Assembly (NCBI GenBank): GCA_013286985.1
Contig: JABDEQ010000082.1
Location: forward strand, 1 to 9,574
DNA: 9,574 bases
Source: Bacteroidota bacterium
GTDB lineage: Bacteria > Bacteroidota > Bacteroidia > Sphingobacteriales > Sphingobacteriaceae
Direction: 5' to 3'
A program made the position numbers and the translations under genes. This document shows, piece by piece, positions 6,042-9,574 of the stretch. Numbering within the stretch: position 1 is the first letter of the stretch; every line of letters starts with the position of its first letter. Under the pieces are notes generated by a model that was not told the origin of the DNA, made no database searches, and saw only the letters and a program-made list of their open reading frames with translations.

Positions 6042-7130
6042 TTAATTATTTACCAAAGTTGCGTTATTTATAGCATTAGCGTTACAAATGGCCACCTGCT
6101 GGGCCACTTTTTGCGCCATTTCAATAAAGGCATTGGCCATAATACTGCCATCATCCAACACAATGGGTTTACCCGCATCGCCTGAGTCACTGATACCTTT
6201 TACCAGCGGAATTTCGGCCAGGAATGGCACATCCAGTTGTGCAGCAAGTTTCTTGCCACCGCCTTGTCCAAAAATATAATACTTATTTTCAGGAAGCTCA
6301 GCAGGCGTAAAATAGGCCATGTTTTCAATAATGCCCAGTATCGGTACGTTAATGGCGTTCATCATAAACATCCCTATCCCCTTTTTAGCATCAGTGAGGG
6401 CCACATTTTGTGGAGTGGTTACAATTACTGCGCCGGTTACCGGGAAGGTTTGCGTAACTGTGATGTGTATATCACCTGTGCCGGGCGGCAAATCAACAAT
6501 CAGGTAGTCGAGCTCGCCCCAGTCGGCATCATTAAAAAGCTGTTTTACCGCAGTTGAAACCATTGGCCCGCGCCATGGAACGGGTTGATTAGGATCGGTA
6601 AAGAAGCCTATCGATAATAGCTTAATGCCATATTTTTCAATTGGCTGGATACGGGTTTTACCATCAACCTCGCTGGCTTTTGGCCTTTCACCCTCAACCC
6701 CAAACATAATAGGTATCGATGGGCCATAAATATCGGCATCAATCAATCCTACTTTTGCGCCCGTTTTGGCTAAACCAAGAGCAAGGTTAACCGATACGGT
6801 TGATTTACCAACACCACCTTTACCCGATGCTACTGCAATAATATTTTTTACGCCGGGTACGCCGGTGTTTTTCTGCGTGGTAACGCGCGAAGTCATGTTG
6901 ATATTGATTTCGGCATCCTTGCTGATAAAGTGCAGGATCGCATTGCGGCAGGCATTTTCAATCATTGCCTTTAAGGGGCAGGCGGGTGTGGTTAATATAA
7001 CCGAAAAACTAACCCGCAGGCCTTCAATATGTATATCCTGTATCATGTTGAGGGTAACCAGATCTTTTTTTAAATCAGGTTCTTCAACATGGCCCAGTGC
7101 TTGTAAAACTTGTTCTTTGGTGATTGTCAT
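6042..7130 (-). CDS. mrp: Mrp/NBP35 family P-loop ATPase (Fe-S cluster carrier)
   Basis: Mrp/ApbC proteins are cytosolic ATPases that carry Fe-S clusters to target proteins. This 362-residue protein has an N-terminal MIP18 (DUF59) domain at about 1-80, including TTPACP around C51, then a ParA/MinD-like ATPase. The deviant Walker A is SGKGGVGKST at 102-111, DADIYGPS (131-138) is the switch region and DLPPGTGD (213-220) is the Walker B region. The usual CxxC of ApbC, expected just after IENM, is absent: the stretch there reads MAYFTPAELPENKYYIFG and contains no cysteine. I recall the same form from other Bacteroidetes, so it is probably not a decay sign. The only cysteines are C51, C61 and C349. 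The ATG at 7130 gives a complete MIP18 domain. The NifU-domain gene follows 27 bases downstream. Confidence 0.93.
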   Translation of the reverse strand: MTITKEQVLQALGHVEEPDLKKDLVTLNMIQDIHIEGLRVSFSVILTTPACPLKAMIENACRNAILHFISKDAEININMTSRVTTQKNTGVPGVKNIIAVASGKGGVGKSTVSVNLALGLAKTGAKVGLIDADIYGPSIPIMFGVEGERPKASEVDGKTRIQPIEKYGIKLLSIGFFTDPNQPVPWRGPMVSTAVKQLFNDADWGELDYLIVDLPPGTGDIHITVTQTFPVTGAVIVTTPQNVALTDAKKGIGMFMMNAINVPILGIIENMAYFTPAELPENKYYIFGQGGGKKLAAQLDVPFLAEIPLVKGISDSGDAGKPIVLDDGSIMANAFIEMAQKVAQQVAICNANAINNATLVNN

Positions 7131-7140
7131 AGTCGTGACG

Positions 7141-7148
7141 CAAAATTA
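7141..7148 (-). promoter_or_regulatory. Bacteroidetes -7 promoter box for the mrp operon
   Basis: On the minus strand TAATTTTG matches TAnnTTTG exactly and ends 10 bases before the mrp ATG, so the leader would be only about 5 bases. No -33 TTTG is found at 19 bases; one occurs at 12. It would drive mrp and, by read-through, the NifU-domain gene. Confidence 0.6.
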
Positions 7149-7256
7149 CCTAAAACAAGACAAAGAAGTGTCATTTGATTGATAAAATGCAGTTGGTATA
7201 AGTGCCTGGCTCGAAGCAAAATAAGGAAATGCGATCCGCGTTAACGGAGTATGCTT

Positions 7257-7358
7257 TTAAAAGGGTTTGTTAAATGCCCATCCAATAACGATCATCCCAA
7301 TGGCGACAGTTGAGATTAGTCCGAGCATTACCAATATCCAGTAAATAAAGTTTTTCAT
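7257..7358 (-). CDS. Small single-helix membrane protein (33 residues)
   Basis: This short frame encodes 33 residues that are almost entirely one hydrophobic helix: MKNFIYWILVMLG, then LISTVAIGMIVIGW, ending AFNKPF. Lys2 and Asn3 come before the helix and Lys31 after it, a plausible stand-alone membrane microprotein. It begins with ATG at 7358 and ends with TAA at 7257-7259. Around 60 bases upstream the minus strand has TAAATTTTG, one base longer than a proper TAnnTTTG, and a CCGGG/CCCGG hairpin lies between. It shares strand and direction with mrp, 126 bases away, but mrp has its own -7 box. Function unknown. The case rests on composition and a sensible start; conservation is untested. Confidence 0.6.
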   Translation of the reverse strand: MKNFIYWILVMLGLISTVAIGMIVIGWAFNKPF

Positions 7359-7704
7359 AAATTTTATTTAGTCATCCGGGTTCAATTATCCCGGTTGTAG
7401 CTTAATAGGTTCAGGGAAACAAAATTTAACCGGCAGAACAACTTGTGTTTGAATAAAAATAAAACAAGAGCTGCAGGCGCCGCATTATCAAATCATAACA
7501 AATATAATTAATAATGACAAAAAATAATAACTTAATAATAAGGTTGTTATAATTTTACTTTCCCGTTTCAAATCACATATTTTACCACAATTTTCGGGGA
7601 TATTATAAAGTATGTTTATTGGGGATAATTTGTAAATAGCTGATTAACAAAATGATCGTCTGTGCATCTAAATATAAAAGGGTTGGACATTTAATTTGCA
7701 GCTT
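7359..7704. other. AT-rich intergenic region between divergent membrane-protein genes
   Basis: I see no gene in this 346-base stretch. It holds a small hairpin CCGGG (7376-7380) / CCCGG (7390-7394) with a 9-base loop, placed in the probable leader of the minus-strand microprotein. An imperfect minus-strand -7 box is at 7420-7428. From about 7490 to 7620 the sequence is strongly AT-rich, with no clear dyads. At 7691-7698 TTAATTTG resembles a -7 box for the plus-strand gene with one mismatch (second base). Confidence 0.5.
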
Positions 7705-8097
7705 ATGGAAACCTTCAAAATCAGGTGCGCGGCAATTATTTTAATTGCAGCAGGTTACGGATGGGCCGGTGGGCATTATATTCCGGCCAATTCGGGCATG
7801 GTGGCTTATCTTTTTCAGTTTCTTGTTATCGGCTTTTTGTTGCTTTTCGGCATCCGGTTTTTTAGCCGGTTTGGCACCGCAATGGTGAAAAACGATTGGT
7901 CGGTAAGAGGGTTGAGTATTTTTGCTGCCTTATCTTTCTTAATCAACATACTAAACATTGTGCATGGCATATTCAATACTGATGCAAATTCTTTCGGCTC
8001 GCACAATACATTTGCGGATCTGGTGCCGATAATTTTTATACTGGCGGGCAGCGGCTTATGGATGACAAGTATTTTAAAAAGAAAGGTAAATGTTTAG
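7705..8097 (+). CDS. Four-helix integral membrane protein of unknown function
   Basis: The 130-residue product is mostly hydrophobic, with probable membrane helices at about residues 7-22, 32-52, 68-90 and 104-123. The loop between helices 2 and 3 (RFFSRFGTAMVKNDWSVR) and the C-terminus (KRKVNV) are basic, which suggests both ends and this loop face the cytoplasm. Helix 3 and the loop after it contain HGIFNT and an acidic/Ser stretch. I recognise no catalytic motif; it resembles small DUF-type inner-membrane proteins found in Bacteroidetes. I chose the ATG at 7705; a TTG at 7696 would add three residues. The gene stands alone, with a 148-base gap before the next plus-strand gene, which has its own -7 box. 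Confidence 0.7.
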   Translation: METFKIRCAAIILIAAGYGWAGGHYIPANSGMVAYLFQFLVIGFLLLFGIRFFSRFGTAMVKNDWSVRGLSIFAALSFLINILNIVHGIFNTDANSFGSHNTFADLVPIIFILAGSGLWMTSILKRKVNV

Positions 8098-8214
8098 TTT
8101 GCATATTTATTCCCAAGGTGTTTAAAGGCAGCAGCCCCGTCATGTTATTCTCATAATTAACGGATAGTAAACAGTTTAGTACTTAATAATTACAAACAGA
8201 GTCGTTCAAAATTT

Positions 8215-8222
8215 TACCTTTG
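8215..8222 (+). promoter_or_regulatory. Bacteroidetes -7 promoter box for the DUF3050-type gene
   Basis: TACCTTTG matches TAnnTTTG and is followed by GC, as often seen. It ends 23 bases before the ATG at 8246. No -33 TTTG is present at normal spacing. AGGAAG at 8237-8242 is a weak, very close ribosome-binding site. Confidence 0.6.
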
Positions 8223-8245
8223 CGCCCGAAAATATCAGGAAGCAG

Positions 8246-9037
8246 ATGAACGAGCATATTAAGAAGATACAGGATGCCATTGAACCTTTAAGGCAGCAGA
8301 TAGTTAATCATAAAGTTTACAGCGTAATAAAAAACATTGATGACCTTGGGGTATTTATGAATTATCATATTTACGCCGTTTGGGATTTTATGTCGCTGTT
8401 GAAAGGTTTGCAGCAAAACTTAACCTGTACCAACGTGCCCTGGTTTCCGGTGGGAAATGCCAATACCCGTTATTTAATTAATGAGATTGTTACCGGCGAA
8501 GAATCGGACGTTGATGTGGAAGGTGTGCGTAAAAGCCACTATGAAATGTATTTGGATGCTATGGCCCAATGTGGTGCCGATCCGGCTGTGTTTCTGAATT
8601 TTATAGATGCTCTTCAAAGTAAGGGTGATCTTAGCACTGCTTTTACCACTGCGGCCGTCCCTGATGCCGCACGCGAATTTGTTGATTATACTTTTGATGT
8701 TATAAACAGCGGCAAAGCACATTTGCAGGCAGCTGTTTTTACTTTTGGCAGGGAAGACCTGATCCCCTATATGTTTGTAACCATTGTGAATGATCTTAAC
8801 CTCAAATTCCCCGGGCAGGTTTCACAATTTAAATATTACCTCGATAGACATATTGAAGTCGACGGCGACCACCACAGCCACCTGGCATTGGAAATGACCG
8901 CCGAGCTTTGCGGCGATGATACTCAAAAATGGGAAGAAATTACAGCCGCATCAGTAACCGCACTCGAAAAACGGATAGCCCTTTGGGATGGTATTTATAA
9001 TGAGCTGGTTAACACGAAAGAACTGATTGAAAATTAA
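8246..9037 (+). CDS. DUF3050-type protein with heme-oxygenase-like fold, candidate diiron protein
   Basis: The 263-residue product matches what I recall of the DUF3050 family; its biochemical role is not known to me. Its pattern resembles TENA/PqqC/CADD-type helical proteins. The segment SHYEMYLDAMAQCGAD (97-112) is like the HPELW...FAEALG helix of that fold, and RHIEVDGDHH (201-210) is like its last metal-binding helix. H202, D206 and H209 form H-x3-D-x2-H, the third-helix motif of heme-oxygenase-like diiron oxidases. E170 is 32 residues before H202, and E80 (or E85/E86) with H98 could complete the site. There is no signal peptide or membrane helix, so it should be cytosolic. Start ATG at 8246 follows a -7 box by 23 bases. 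It is monocistronic, with no partner gene hinting at a substrate. Family call fairly sure; metal site inferred. Confidence 0.8.
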   Translation: MNEHIKKIQDAIEPLRQQIVNHKVYSVIKNIDDLGVFMNYHIYAVWDFMSLLKGLQQNLTCTNVPWFPVGNANTRYLINEIVTGEESDVDVEGVRKSHYEMYLDAMAQCGADPAVFLNFIDALQSKGDLSTAFTTAAVPDAAREFVDYTFDVINSGKAHLQAAVFTFGREDLIPYMFVTIVNDLNLKFPGQVSQFKYYLDRHIEVDGDHHSHLALEMTAELCGDDTQKWEEITAASVTALEKRIALWDGIYNELVNTKELIEN

Positions 9038-9574
9038 TAGCGGATCCGGCATTTCGCCATAATGTCAGATAATCAGATGTTGCATAAAATGCGATTTTCA
9101 GGTCAGCAACATTAACCATAATATTTAGCAGATTGGCTTGAGCCGATTCCGTTATGTTCCAAGGTTATTTCTTACAAAAACGCCTTACTGAACCAATTCT
9201 ATTGCAGAATAAAGGGTTGTTAGCGCTTTTTGCTCCAATCATATGATTATCAGATAATCTGCTGATATTGGTTGTTTTGTGCCAACATTACAGGCGGATT
9301 AGAATGATATGTTTGGATAATTAAATCGAAAGAAAGACCCCAGAGGGGTCAAATCTTGGTAGAAAAAAAATCAACAACCATATCGTGCCAGAGGTACGAA
9401 ACTTGTACGCTGGCATGTTGCGTACCTACAGCACGCCAAAACATTTTGCAACAATATTTTCTACCGATATATTGCACCTACGGCGCATTTTTTCATTTCA
9501 CCTTCAGAATCCCGCCGGATTTTTAATACTCGGAATTACAAATCAGTGGTTTATTTTGTTCTTTAATTCTTCAG
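9038..9574. other. Gene-free right-hand region
   Basis: No convincing gene is seen in these 537 bases. TCAGATAATC occurs at 9065-9074 and again at 9250-9259, the second copy inside a perfect 7-1-7 palindrome GATTATC-A-GATAATC (9245-9259). A structured repeat-like element occupies about 9336-9487 and is listed separately. At the extreme right the minus strand reads EELKNKINH and a TGA at 9543-9545. That could be the last nine codons of a gene beyond the edge, but it is too short to claim. Confidence 0.5.
9336..9487. repeat. Structured intergenic repeat element with nested inverted repeats
   Basis: The element opens with a tight hairpin GACCCC-AGA-GGGGTC (9336-9350). Next, GGTAGAAAA (9358-9366) pairs with TTTTCTACC (9457-9465). 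Nested within these, CGTGCCAGAGGTACG (9384-9398) pairs with CGTACCTACAGCACG (9421-9435) at 12 of 15 positions. A further copy of the last motif, TGCACCTACGGCGCA, lies just outside at 9473-9487. I recall sequences of the type GACCCC...GGGGTCAAAT..TTGGTAGAAAA with GTGCC(G)TAGGTAC motifs as recurrent in Bacteroidetes intergenic DNA, from memory only. It carries no protein gene. It could be a non-autonomous mobile palindromic element or a structured RNA. Confidence 0.65.

Noticed and set aside
6088..7182. Several plus-strand frames opposite mrp
   Set aside because: They are antisense to a fully recognisable ATPase and lack any domain of their own.
8474..8722. Minus-strand frame opposite the DUF3050-type gene
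   Set aside because: It lies opposite conserved segments of the real gene, and no promoter or domain is visible.
9154..9246. 30-codon plus-strand frame
   Set aside because: It has no promoter box or ribosome-binding site, and its composition is unremarkable; this length is expected by chance.
9543..9574. Possible C-terminal end of a minus-strand gene (EELKNKINH, stop)
   Set aside because: The residues look protein-like, but nine codons at the edge are not enough to support a gene.

Overview
The window looks like a chromosomal stretch from a Bacteroidetes bacterium, most likely of the Sphingobacteriaceae (Mucilaginibacter/Pedobacter type). The grounds are the phylum's promoter -7 box TAnnTTTG in front of several genes, the near absence of Shine-Dalgarno sequences, AT-rich promoter regions, and protein sequences of clear Bacteroidetes character (for example a Mrp ATPase without the usual CxxC). 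The genus is an inference from memory of such sequences; no search was run.

Layout, left to right. (1) The C-terminal two thirds of the transcription-repair coupling factor Mfd (+), cut by the left edge. (2) A 272-base gap filled with palindromic interspersed repeats, separating mfd from the convergent purine-salvage gene hpt (-). (3) A divergent promoter region with a 30-base palindrome. (4) An M16 zinc peptidase (+) followed by peptide deformylase def (+), whose consensus promoter lies partly inside the end of the peptidase gene. (5) A heptamer repeat array that starts in the def stop codon and fills the gap to a convergent exported protein with a carboxypeptidase-regulatory-like domain (-). 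(6) An Fe-S cluster pair on the minus strand, mrp then a NifU-domain gene, probably one operon. (7) An overlooked 33-codon single-helix membrane protein gene (-), then an AT-rich gap. (8) A four-helix membrane protein (+) of unknown function. (9) A DUF3050-type protein (+) with a residue pattern like the diiron site of heme-oxygenase-like oxidases. (10) A 537-base gene-free tail holding a structured, repeat-like element.

Most genes are housekeeping: DNA repair, purine salvage, protein maturation, Fe-S assembly. They do not form one pathway. The Mrp and NifU-domain proteins are the only neighbours with an obvious joint job. No defence system, phage, insertion sequence with a transposase, CRISPR array, rRNA or tRNA is visible.

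The less ordinary content is between the genes and in the small or uncharacterised ones: three families of intergenic repeats (two of them packed into the gaps between convergent genes), a large palindrome at a divergent promoter, nearly leaderless transcripts, a microprotein, and a candidate diiron enzyme. I see no strong evidence for a wholly new multi-gene system.
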